Assembly (NCBI RefSeq): GCF_001299635.1
Contig: NZ_JRHN01000058.1
Span: 1-64,000 of the forward strand
Length of the DNA: 64,000 nucleotides
Reading direction: 5' to 3'
Source: Clostridioides difficile
GTDB taxonomy: Bacteria > Bacillota > Clostridia > Peptostreptococcales > Peptostreptococcaceae
Shown: positions 8,636-16,532 of the stretch, piece after piece
Numbering within the stretch: the first letter of the stretch is position 1
Layout: each line of letters opens with the position of its first letter
The notes under the pieces: model-generated
The model's input: the letters and a program-made list of their open reading frames with translations, nothing else
What the model was told of the DNA's origin: nothing
Databases searched by the model: none
Program-made: the position numbers and the translations under genes

Positions 8636-8836
8636 TTAACCTTCTATATACTCTAGTATTATTTTTTGATTATCTTTTAACATAATCTCTTCTTTTTTAG
8701 ATTCTATTCCATTCTTTTTTATCTTTACCTCAGCTATAAAAGCATCATTGCCTTCAACCATTTCTAATAACTCATAAGCTTTTTTACGTCCTATTTTAGT
8801 TGCTATATCTTTTAATACTGCCATTTTCTTAAACAT
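8636..8836 (-). CDS. Small hypothetical protein (66 aa)
   Basis: I do not recognise a family. The ATG at 8836 has AGAGGTGAT 4 nt upstream; an ATG six codons earlier lies before this Shine-Dalgarno and is unlikely. The protein is charged and soluble, with no membrane segment: an N-terminal basic helix (KKMAVLKDIATKIGRKKAYELLEM) and a C-terminal part predicted as beta strands. It is monocistronic with its own terminator and a ribosome binding site, so it is very probably translated. A small regulatory or adaptor protein is possible, but nothing in the context supports a particular role. Confidence 0.65.
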   Translation of the reverse strand: MFKKMAVLKDIATKIGRKKAYELLEMVEGNDAFIAEVKIKKNGIESKKEEIMLKDNQKIILEYIEG

Positions 8837-8959
8837 TTTATCACCTCTACTCAAAATTTACAATTGATTTTAATTGTATAATCCTAGTCTTAGACTAAAT
8901 TATAATAATTATTGTCTCTAATTATATCAGATATTGAGTAAATTTAATACTTTGTAAAA

Positions 8960-9340
8960 TCATTTATCTTCTCTAACCAAATAATCATTTCCATCTTGGT
9001 CTTTAAAAGAAAACATCCTTCCATAAGGCATTTCCATTAATTCACCAACTTCAACTTTATTATTAGCCATTTGTTCATAAGTTCCATTAATATCTCTTGT
9101 ACTCAAAATTATTGATGGATGAGATACCTCTATCTCTTTATTTTGCTTCATCATTAGATTTTTATCGTACAGTACAAATGTTGTAAATTCATTTTTACTT
9201 GGTGCTATTTCTACCCATTTCATATTTGGGCCCATTTCCTTTTCATAAGTTACTACAAAGTTTAATTTCTCTGTCCAAAAAAGTTTTGCATCCTCTTGAT
9301 TGTTTACATATAGACTTATCTTTCCTATTTTATTTATCAT
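8960..9340 (-). CDS. VOC-superfamily (glyoxalase/bleomycin-resistance-like) protein
   Basis: 126 residues, two beta-alpha-beta-beta-beta modules as in vicinal oxygen chelate proteins: ISLYVNNQEDAKLFWTEKLNF at the start and the closing MPYGRMFSFKDQDGNDYLVRE. One candidate metal Glu is seen near the C-terminus; the usual N-terminal His is missing, so it may bind a ligand without catalysis. The ATG at 9340 is preceded by AAAGGTGG; a GTG four codons upstream belongs to the Shine-Dalgarno. Members range from glyoxalases to antibiotic-binding and epimerase proteins, and this one cannot be assigned further. Confidence 0.8.
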   Translation of the reverse strand: MINKIGKISLYVNNQEDAKLFWTEKLNFVVTYEKEMGPNMKWVEIAPSKNEFTTFVLYDKNLMMKQNKEIEVSHPSIILSTRDINGTYEQMANNKVEVGELMEMPYGRMFSFKDQDGNDYLVREDK

Positions 9341-9563
9341 AACAATACCCACCTTTATTATTAAATAAATATCTAATATTTTTTATATTTAATAATATAC
9401 CCATATATATTATTTTCTATAGATATATATCTAATATTTATCCAATATTATATAATCCTAAACTATAATGTAATTTATATATTCAATATTATTATAGACT
9501 TTATTCATATGATTTAATCATTCTATATCCTACTTATAATTATGAAAATATATACGCTAAAAA

Positions 9564-9602
9564 TCACCTCCAGATAGAGTTTTCTATCCAAAAGTGATTA
9601 TA
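9564..9602 (-). terminator. Terminator after MATE gene
   Basis: A two-part stem: outer AATCAC/GTGATT and inner GATAG/CTATC with small internal loops. The minus strand then reads GATTTTTAG. The hairpin begins just after the MATE stop codon. Confidence 0.5.
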
Positions 9603-9608
9603 TATGTC

Positions 9609-10967
9609 CTATGCAATTTTGTGTTTTAGCCACTTTGTTCCTCTTAATCTTAAACAATATAAAGTTCCTCTGACAAGCCAATCTGTGTACATACCTATCC
9701 AAATTCCAAGTACACCAAATTTTAATACAACCCCCAACACATAACCTGTAAAAATTCTAAAAATCCACATCCCTATTATAGCTGTCATCATTGTATATCT
9801 TGTATCGCCTGCCCCTTTTAATCCTGCTGACAATACAAAGGATATAGGCCATATTACCATGGCTAGACAATCACTTCGAATCAGTTGTGTTGATACATCA
9901 ATTACACTAGTGTTTTGAGTATACATACTTGAAATCCAAGGAGCAATTGGTATAAATATAGCCCCTACTGCAAATAAACAAACTGTTGCAAATTTAGTTA
10001 AGTATAGGAGAGTACTTTTAGCTCCTTTAATATCTCCACGTCCTATATACTGACCTACCAATGTTGTTGCAGATAATGCTAAAGCATTCCCAATTACATT
10101 TATGATAGATGCAATTGACATTCCTATTGCATTGGATGCAATTGCTGAGGTCCCCATAGTAACTATAAATACCTGAACAATTAATTTTCCTGCATTAAAA
10201 AGTAGTTGTTCAACACCAGCTGGTATTCCTATATTAAATATAGATTTTTGAGTTTCAACATCAATCTTAATTGGAAACATTTTACCTATAGATATAAATT
10301 CATTTCCTTTGAATAAAGCTCTTACAATAACTATACATCCAATTATTCTGGCTATAGCAATAGACATAGCTGCACCTGTTATCCCATAAGATGGTATTTG
10401 TAGATTTATACCTAAAGAATTTAAATCAATACCATATATAAGTATATATCCCAATGTCACATTTATTATATTCATAAACATAGTTACATACATGGGTTTC
10501 TTTACATCTCCACAACCCCTTAGAATACCATTTGCTATTTGCTGTGTCGCAATAAATGGATATGTGAATAATGTAAACTCTATGTATAATTTTGCATTTG
10601 ATTTTACCAATTCTTCTGCTGAACCATAAAATAAGTTAATTACACCAGTCCTAAAAACCCACATTAAGATTGTTATTGTAAAAGATAGTATTACTCCTGA
10701 TACTAGAGCTTGCTTGATAGTTTCGTTCGCATTTTCACTATCTCTTTTGCCTATTTGTTGAGCTACAACAACAGTGGCTCCTACAGATAATGCAGCAAAT
10801 ACAGATATAAATATATTGTTTATTGAATCAACCATTCCAACTGCAGATACAGCTTCTTCCCCAATATGACCTGCCATCATTGTATTAAATACCCCTAGAA
10901 GCATGACAAATGTCTGCTCTATCATTATAGGAATTGCTAATTTTATAACATTTTTCCTTATAAACAT
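9609..10967 (-). CDS. MATE-family multidrug efflux transporter
   Basis: 452-residue polytopic membrane protein with about 12 transmembrane helices in two homologous halves, starting FIRKNVIKLAIPIMIEQTFVMLLG, followed by the MATE motif MMAGHIGEEAVSAVGM. The second half repeats it (GIPAGVEQLLFNAGK, then IASNAIGMSIASIINV). MATE exporters expel cationic drugs or metabolites by Na+ or H+ antiport across the cytoplasmic membrane. GAGGAAGAG precedes the ATG. There is no adjacent regulator in an operon. Substrate is unknown; the NorM/DinF-type assignment rests on family resemblance. Confidence 0.9.
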   Translation of the reverse strand: MFIRKNVIKLAIPIMIEQTFVMLLGVFNTMMAGHIGEEAVSAVGMVDSINNIFISVFAALSVGATVVVAQQIGKRDSENANETIKQALVSGVILSFTITILMWVFRTGVINLFYGSAEELVKSNAKLYIEFTLFTYPFIATQQIANGILRGCGDVKKPMYVTMFMNIINVTLGYILIYGIDLNSLGINLQIPSYGITGAAMSIAIARIIGCIVIVRALFKGNEFISIGKMFPIKIDVETQKSIFNIGIPAGVEQLLFNAGKLIVQVFIVTMGTSAIASNAIGMSIASIINVIGNALALSATTLVGQYIGRGDIKGAKSTLLYLTKFATVCLFAVGAIFIPIAPWISSMYTQNTSVIDVSTQLIRSDCLAMVIWPISFVLSAGLKGAGDTRYTMMTAIIGMWIFRIFTGYVLGVVLKFGVLGIWIGMYTDWLVRGTLYCLRLRGTKWLKHKIA

Positions 10968-11331
10968 CTCTCTTCCTCTTTTCCCTCTTTATATAAATTT
11001 AATTTTTAGTTAGTTTAGCAAATTGTTAGTTAATCTTTTAAAGTTTAAATTTATATTCCCAACTCATAATATACTGTATTCAAATAATATTATTCTTGTT
11101 TAATATCATTTTAACACAGTACATCTTTATAATTATTTTATGTTTATTATTTTTTATGGATACTATAATTTAAATATTTGTATATTTAAATTAACCACTT
11201 AGCACCCACCAGAATTTATTGATTACTACATATTACAGGAAATTAAAATATAAAATCTTACAACATAAATGTAACAAAATTGCCTCAATTTAAATATTGT
11301 ATTTTATAGACTATTTTTAGGATGTGATACT
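10968..11331. other. Intergenic region between divergent MATE and 150-aa genes
   Basis: 364 bp, very AT-rich. I see no ORF, tRNA or clear structured RNA. It must hold the minus-strand MATE promoter and the plus-strand promoter for the 150-aa gene, but no convincing -35/-10 pair stands out for either. Confidence 0.5.
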
Positions 11332-11784
11332 TTGATTAATTTGAATACAACTAATTTAAACGTAAACATGGTTTATCCCGTTTCTGCTACAGAACCTATA
11401 CGTTTTAGAAGATACACTGTTTCATACTCAGAGAATACAAACGATATTTATTTAACTATAGCTACCTACTTCGATACACTTAGCTTAGGAACAGTAAGTA
11501 TTGATAAAGTTTATGGTCAATGGGCTTGGGTTGTTGGTGACATATACGATTTAAATCTATTCGTTTTTGTTGGAAACTATCCTTATGAAATTGCTAGAAA
11601 TAGATATGATGCCTTTGTTAGAGTTCTTCCAATTGCGATTACTTCCATTATAAATGGTGATAGGTTGTTCTTAGTTTCTAACTCTTGTTTATTAAACTCA
11701 AAAATTACAGTTAGATTTATATCTAGTCATCCTACGCTTAATAGAACTGTTGATTATGGCAGTATTAGAACTTTCGTTTTGTAA
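11332..11784 (+). CDS. Hypothetical beta-rich protein (150 aa), TTG start
   Basis: Unrecognised protein of 150 residues. The TTG start has AGGATGTGAT upstream. There is no signal peptide or long hydrophobic helix. The sequence alternates hydrophobic and polar residues (IYLTIATYFDTLSLGTVSI, then LNLFVFVGNYPYE), suggesting an all-beta fold, and is rich in Asn, Tyr and Thr with few Lys residues, unlike its neighbours. It is isolated, on the minority strand, with its own long hairpin. A surface, spore or phage-like structural protein is conceivable, but nothing in the sequence decides it. Confidence 0.65.
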   Translation: MINLNTTNLNVNMVYPVSATEPIRFRRYTVSYSENTNDIYLTIATYFDTLSLGTVSIDKVYGQWAWVVGDIYDLNLFVFVGNYPYEIARNRYDAFVRVLPIAITSIINGDRLFLVSNSCLLNSKITVRFISSHPTLNRTVDYGSIRTFVL

Positions 11785-11791
11785 CATTACA

Positions 11792-11873
11792 ACATGATGT
11801 ACTATTTAAAGTAATATCACAATCTAAATAGTATTATTAAATTATAGTAATATTATTAATCAGTACATCATGT
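11792..11873 (+). terminator. Long stem-loop after the 150-aa gene
   Basis: A 12-bp perfect outer stem (ACATGATGTACT / AGTACATCATGT) closes an 58-nt AT-rich interior that can pair further (AATAGTATT.. / ..AATATTATT). It is followed by TTATTTG. It begins 8 nt after the stop codon and could also stop minus-strand transcription. Confidence 0.5.
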
Positions 11874-11941
11874 TTATTTGTTACAACTTTAGCATATTTT
11901 CTTATTTAAGATAACTTTTAGATTTTTAGTAATTAATATTT

Positions 11942-12559
11942 CTATTTACTGATTTTCTCTGTTCTAAATCCTATCTCTTTATTGGCTAATATATAACCTT
12001 CTTGTATCATCTCTTCTCTTGTCAATGCATTCCCCAATAAATTATCAATACTCAGTTGTTTTCTATCACTAAAGTACTTATCTAATAATGATTCTTCTAT
12101 ATCTTCTTGAGTCTCTATATGACCCTCATGCATTATATATTTTACATCAAAACCTTCTTTATTCAATACCCTACCCAATAAAATACTTCTATGACATCGT
12201 ATAGGTTCTTGCATTGCTCCCAATAAAACTATCTTATATCCCATCTGACATCCATTTTTTAGTCTTTCTATTCCTTTTAAGAAAATATCTTCCTTAATTA
12301 CCTTTTCAAAATCTGCATATCCTTCTTCTGTATATACATCTTTGTTGGTTCTCTTTGCTCCAAACTCCTTGCCCATGTATATATATATAAATCCAGATTT
12401 TTTCAATGATTCATTGAAGGACTCTCTATTATACTGAATATTATATTTAGAATATGGAGTTTCTCTAATGTCAACTATACAGTTTATATTGTACTTTTTT
12501 ATCATATCAATAAGTTTATCATATGGATAATTTGAATGTCCTATTGTGAATATCTCCAT
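11942..12559 (-). CDS. DUF488-family protein
   Basis: 205 residues with the DUF488 hallmarks: FTIGHSNYPYDKLIDMIKK at the N-terminus, VDIRETPYSKYN, and a later MGYKIVLLGAMQEPIRCHRSILLG in which the Cys-His-Arg group is the conserved core. The fold is thought to be Rossmann-like, but no function has been established for most members; some sit with DNA repair or redox genes. Here the gene is alone, with AGGAGG before the ATG. The conserved Cys and Arg residues suggest a catalytic or nucleic-acid role, which is inference. Confidence 0.85.
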   Translation of the reverse strand: MEIFTIGHSNYPYDKLIDMIKKYNINCIVDIRETPYSKYNIQYNRESFNESLKKSGFIYIYMGKEFGAKRTNKDVYTEEGYADFEKVIKEDIFLKGIERLKNGCQMGYKIVLLGAMQEPIRCHRSILLGRVLNKEGFDVKYIMHEGHIETQEDIEESLLDKYFSDRKQLSIDNLLGNALTREEMIQEGYILANKEIGFRTEKISK

Positions 12560-12698
12560 ATAAATACCTCCTATTCTTAAAAACTAATTAATGTCTCATG
12601 TTTTTCTACTTTATCGCCTCAACGAAAATATACTACTTTATATATAAAACATCAATATATTTTTCATATATAAATCTATAATATCTATAAACATCAAA

Positions 12699-12735
12699 AA
12701 ATGAGGCATATCTTTTATTTAGATAGACCTCATTT
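12699..12735 (-). terminator. Terminator after the MerR-type regulator
   Basis: Outer stem AAATGAGG/CCTCATTT plus inner TATCT/AGATA with a 7-nt loop. The minus strand continues TTTTGATGTT. It lies 30 nt past the stop codon. Confidence 0.65.
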
Positions 12736-12764
12736 AATAACTTTATCTTTATTATTTTAACCTA

Positions 12765-13577
12765 TTATAAAATTCGTTTCACTGGTATCTGAACTTCTGT
12801 TAGCCAATCTTCCTCATTCTCTTTATTCCATATGCCATCTATATAAGATTCTCTAGGATTTCCAATCACATCATATTTATTGTCCTCTATCCATTTAAAT
12901 GCATCTGCGTAAGTTTTTCCTAATATTGAATATGAACCATTGTGTAATATACAAACAGCACTTTCAACTTCATCTAGTTCTTTAAATTTTAATATGTCTG
13001 TATCTTCTTTTAAGTCATTTATAGCTTGACACATCTCAACATCCATATTAGTCTCTCTATATTCACCATCATGATATATATTGAAACAATAATCTGGAAC
13101 TGCACATGTACACTCAGCCTTCCTCATTTCTTCAGCCATTACATTTGGAAATAGACTGAAAAGTTCATCATACCCCTTTAATACCTTTCTCATAGAAGCA
13201 ATTTTAACTTTTGGTAAAGACTTAATAATTACATCATTCATATTGACTTCTCCTTTCAAATTCACAAGGTAATTACGCAGTTTAATGAGTTTATATTCTT
13301 CACTTTTAATTACATCCAGCATTTCTTTTTCTTTATTTTTTAAAATATTTTCAACCGCTTTAGGATTTTCTATAGCTTCTTTTATCTCAGCTAGTGACAA
13401 ACCCATTTGTTTTAAAGTTATTATCTGATGTAATTTAGGTAATTGCTCTGTCGTATAGTACCTATATTTTGTAAACTCATCTACATATTCTGGCTTTAAC
13501 AATCCGATATCTTCATAATACCTTAATGTCTTTGTAGTTATTTTATTTATTTTAGAAAACATTCCTATAGAAAACAT
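12765..13577 (-). CDS. MerR-family regulator with GyrI-like effector domain
   Basis: 270-residue transcription regulator like BltR, BmrR and Mta. The N-terminal winged helix reads FSIGMFSKINKITTKTLRYYEDIGLL, with YRYYTTEQLPKLHQI as the second part. A dimerisation coiled coil spans about residues 80-110, and a GyrI/AraC-effector-type ligand-binding domain fills the rest, ending in VQIPVKRIL. Such proteins sense amphipathic drugs or metabolites and untwist 19-bp-spacer promoters; one such promoter lies directly upstream, so it probably regulates itself. The CPA1 antiporter upstream on the same strand is separated by 80 bp. Confidence 0.9.
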   Translation of the reverse strand: MFSIGMFSKINKITTKTLRYYEDIGLLKPEYVDEFTKYRYYTTEQLPKLHQIITLKQMGLSLAEIKEAIENPKAVENILKNKEKEMLDVIKSEEYKLIKLRNYLVNLKGEVNMNDVIIKSLPKVKIASMRKVLKGYDELFSLFPNVMAEEMRKAECTCAVPDYCFNIYHDGEYRETNMDVEMCQAINDLKEDTDILKFKELDEVESAVCILHNGSYSILGKTYADAFKWIEDNKYDVIGNPRESYIDGIWNKENEEDWLTEVQIPVKRIL

Positions 13578-13610
13578 CTCATCACCTGCGCATTAGATTT
13601 GATTAATTTA

Positions 13611-13641
13611 AGTTTAGACCTTCCCCTTAGGTTAAAGTCAA
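13611..13641 (-). promoter_or_regulatory. MerR-type promoter with 19-bp spacer
   Basis: Read on the minus strand: TTGACT, a 19-nt spacer, TAAACT. The spacer contains the dyad ACCT-N7-AGGT (13618-13632). An overlong 19-bp spacer with a central dyad is the hallmark of promoters activated by MerR proteins through DNA distortion. It is about 35 nt upstream of the MerR gene's ATG. Confidence 0.75.
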
Positions 13642-13657
13642 TACAAATAAATTATAA

Positions 13658-15070
13658 TTATATTAATTCTTCAATTCTATCTCCACTTAGTACCAATGTA
13701 TCCCCTGTTTTTATAACAGTTGAGCCTTTGGGCACTAAAACCTGTTCCTTTCGTTTTATCATAACTATTAATATATCTTCTGGTATATTAGAATCCATTA
13801 TACTCTTATTTGCCCATTTACTACTATCATCAACATTTACCTCTATAAGTTTAGAGCTAATTTCTCCATCATAATCATTAAATGTTTTTAATACAGGTGT
13901 ATTATCATCGACTAAATCTAGCTTTCTAGCTACTGTTGGTATCAATGTACCTTGCACCCCTACTGAAAGTAAAGCTATAAAAAATATTATATGGAATATG
14001 TCATTCTCTATAATTACTCCTTGAGTAACTGCATAAATTGCAAAAACTACTGAAGCTGCACCTCTAAGACCTACCCATGATATGAACAATTTTTCCTTAT
14101 TTGAAAATTTAAATTTTGCTAGAACTATAAATGTCGCTAATGGTCTTGCAATAACTATCATGAATATAGATATGGCCATCGCTATACCAAATATATCTGG
14201 TAGCTTGGAAGGGAAAGATAACAATCCTAACATAAAGAATAACATTATTTGCATAATCCATGAGATTCCATCAAAGAAATGAACCAAACTTTTTTTATGA
14301 GGTATTTTACTATTTCCTATAATAATACCTGAAATATACACACTTAAATATCCATTTCCTCCAACATACTCACTAAGTGCATAAGAAAGTATTGCAATAG
14401 CTGTTATAAATATAGTATAGAATCCTTCTATCTCGAAGTTTGAATTTCTTAAAATATAAACAGACAATTTTGCTAATATAAATCCTATAGCTAGCCCAAA
14501 AACTATTTGTTTTATTACCATTGGTATAATAAGTTCTACCCCAGAATTATTCATCAGTGTCAAAAGAATTAGTGTCAACATATACGCTATGGGGTCATTA
14601 CTCCCACTTTCGACTTCCAATAATGAAGCAAGGGAACCTTTTAAATTTAGTTTTCGAGAACGCAACACAGCAAACACAGATGCGGCATCTGTTGAAGCTG
14701 CAATTGCTCCAATTAATAAGCCTTCAAGTAAACTAGTTCCTACTACCATATTACAAAATATCCCTGTAACTCCAGCTGTAATTATTACACCCAGCGATGA
14801 CATTAGTATAGAGGGTACTGCAACAGGTTTAGCCATATTCCAGTTTGTTCCAAATCCTCCAAAGAACATTATAAATATTAATCCAATAGAACATAATTGT
14901 TTTGTTAATTCATAGTTGTCAAAATAAATTCCTACCATTCCATCAGACCCAAATAACATCCCTAATAGGATAAAAATTAGTAATATTGGTACTCCAAATT
15001 TATATAAGACCTTACTCGAGGTTATACAAATCAATAGTACTAATCCACTTATAATCATCAATTCTGTCAT
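13658..15070 (-). CDS. CPA1 cation/proton antiporter with TrkA-C domain (NhaP2/CvrA-like)
   Basis: 470 residues: about 12-13 transmembrane helices, then a cytosolic RCK_C/TrkA_C domain (from about residue 395; EDILIVMIKRKEQVLVPKG and DTLVLSGDRIEEL). The core antiporter motifs are AIAASTDAASVFAVLRSR and LEVESGSNDPIAYM, where the Asp residues bind the cation, as in NhaP2. Such proteins exchange K+ or Na+ for H+. In several Firmicutes the RCK_C domain of K+ transporters binds c-di-AMP, and gdpP, the c-di-AMP hydrolase gene, is also in this window; a link is only a suggestion. GGAG precedes the ATG. Confidence 0.87.
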   Translation of the reverse strand: MTELMIISGLVLLICITSSKVLYKFGVPILLIFILLGMLFGSDGMVGIYFDNYELTKQLCSIGLIFIMFFGGFGTNWNMAKPVAVPSILMSSLGVIITAGVTGIFCNMVVGTSLLEGLLIGAIAASTDAASVFAVLRSRKLNLKGSLASLLEVESGSNDPIAYMLTLILLTLMNNSGVELIIPMVIKQIVFGLAIGFILAKLSVYILRNSNFEIEGFYTIFITAIAILSYALSEYVGGNGYLSVYISGIIIGNSKIPHKKSLVHFFDGISWIMQIMLFFMLGLLSFPSKLPDIFGIAMAISIFMIVIARPLATFIVLAKFKFSNKEKLFISWVGLRGAASVVFAIYAVTQGVIIENDIFHIIFFIALLSVGVQGTLIPTVARKLDLVDDNTPVLKTFNDYDGEISSKLIEVNVDDSSKWANKSIMDSNIPEDILIVMIKRKEQVLVPKGSTVIKTGDTLVLSGDRIEELI

Positions 15071-15517
15071 AGCATCAACTCCATTTCATATAAATTTTGT
15101 AGATTAAATTATATCTACAATTTTGTTACTTGTTCAAATATAACATGACATAAGTTTATAAGTTATGGTGCATAAAAGTACAATTAAAATTCGATAATAC
15201 ACTAAAATATGAGTATTGCACTCAAGTTTATATATTTATTTTAATTATATTCATTTAACATTCAAAATTTGAATTCTTTTTTATTAATGTTTCATTTTTC
15301 AGTTGATTATTTAATATATTTCATACTCTTATAGTAGTTTTATAGATACTATGAAATATATAATATTTAGATAAGTAATAAGAAACTAACATACAATGTT
15401 AGGCACTTTAGATATGAAATCTTCAAAAACTTCATACATTGAAATATTTCTTTATATATATTATTTTATATTTGTTACAAATTATTGTCAATTTATTTTT
15501 TCTCAAAAATAGAAAAA
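15071..15517. other. Intergenic region upstream of the CPA1 antiporter
   Basis: About 450 bp without a credible ORF. An 8-bp perfect inverted repeat TTGTAGAT-N8-ATCTACAA sits at 15097-15120, 27 nt before the antiporter start, and could be an operator or a short leader hairpin. A second AT-rich inverted repeat (ATATTTCATA.../...TATGAAATAT) lies near 15326-15360. I see no c-di-AMP riboswitch-like structure. Confidence 0.4.
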
Positions 15518-15544
15518 TTGCATAATTTTTTTCAAATTATGCAA
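15518..15544 (-). terminator. Terminator after DUF2268 gene
   Basis: An 11-bp perfect inverted repeat (TTGCATAATTT / AAATTATGCAA) with a 5-nt loop, followed on the minus strand by TTTTTCTATTTTTG. It begins 10 nt past the stop codon. Confidence 0.85.
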
Positions 15545-15553
15545 CTGTAATAT

Positions 15554-16462
15554 TTATTTCCAAAACTCTTTCATCCCTTCTATTATCTCAGTATAAGGCA
15601 ACAAAGTAGCTTCGACTATTGATTTATTTGTTTTCTCTAAATAATATTTAATCATATAATATCCACAAGCATATCCTGCACAGTAAGGTAAACCAACTGG
15701 AAAGTATCCTTGCATTTTGGCTATATCATCACCATATAGATAGGATGTGATGTTTTGAAATCCAGTCTCTTTTAAAGCATTTTTTATTATTGGTTTTATA
15801 TATGTGTCTAATGTTTGGATATCCGTTTTACTAACCCAAGGCCCCACCATATCCTCACCAAACATCCATGTTGCAAAATTCTCTGCAAGACCCTCATTTA
15901 TCATCATCTCTTCTAGTGTTATATTATTACTCCAGTCTATAAACTGGAATCTAATATTGTGATTACATTCATGTGCTAGTGCTACTTGTAATCTATCAAT
16001 CGTGTACTCATTAGGAACCAGTGATATGAACATATATCCAGGTATCCCACCATCACCCCAACATCCATCACTTAAAATTGTATAAGGACTATTTGGATTA
16101 GCCAACAATATTGAATATTTATAGTCCTTAATATTTAAATCGTATCCTTCTCTTATAAATGAATTCATAGAATTTTCTATAGTTTCTTTACAAGTGTTCC
16201 AAAGTTTATCATCAGATATTGCATTTATATTATTTATTTGATTTTCATTAATATTCTTAGGTGATAAAACCCCCATCATTTCACTTGCCATAATTACATC
16301 ATATCCACCTTCTTGTTTGGCAACCATTGGAACATCTATACATTTCCATTTGAATTCAAAAGGCTTCATAAGTTCATATCTATATATATCTTCTTTTTTG
16401 TTTACTGGTGCATTCATTATCTTCTTATATACTTTATCTGAGCGAATTTCTATGATATTCAT
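15554..16462 (-). CDS. DUF2268 putative zinc metalloprotease
   Basis: 302-residue protein of the DUF2268 (YjaZ-like) family. The zinc motif is ALAHECNHNIRF (HExxH) near residue 186, followed by a downstream Glu in NEGLAENFA as the likely third ligand, a gluzincin-type layout. The N-terminal ~100 residues resemble the helical part of the family. No signal peptide is visible, so it should be cytosolic. The ATG at 16462 has AAGGAGATGAT upstream; an ATG 18 codons earlier lacks a Shine-Dalgarno. It lies 70 bp downstream of the GDPD gene on the same strand. Substrates are unknown. Confidence 0.82.
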   Translation of the reverse strand: MNIIEIRSDKVYKKIMNAPVNKKEDIYRYELMKPFEFKWKCIDVPMVAKQEGGYDVIMASEMMGVLSPKNINENQINNINAISDDKLWNTCKETIENSMNSFIREGYDLNIKDYKYSILLANPNSPYTILSDGCWGDGGIPGYMFISLVPNEYTIDRLQVALAHECNHNIRFQFIDWSNNITLEEMMINEGLAENFATWMFGEDMVGPWVSKTDIQTLDTYIKPIIKNALKETGFQNITSYLYGDDIAKMQGYFPVGLPYCAGYACGYYMIKYYLEKTNKSIVEATLLPYTEIIEGMKEFWK

Positions 16463-16532
16463 CTTTATCATCTCCTTCAAAATAGAGTATATAGAATTAC
16501 GTAGCGTCAATGTCAATATATTTTTTTATAAT

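Noticed and set aside
15071-15553. c-di-AMP (ydaO-type) riboswitch before the CPA1 antiporter
   Set aside because: Only short dyads are present; the long conserved ydaO stem pattern is not seen.
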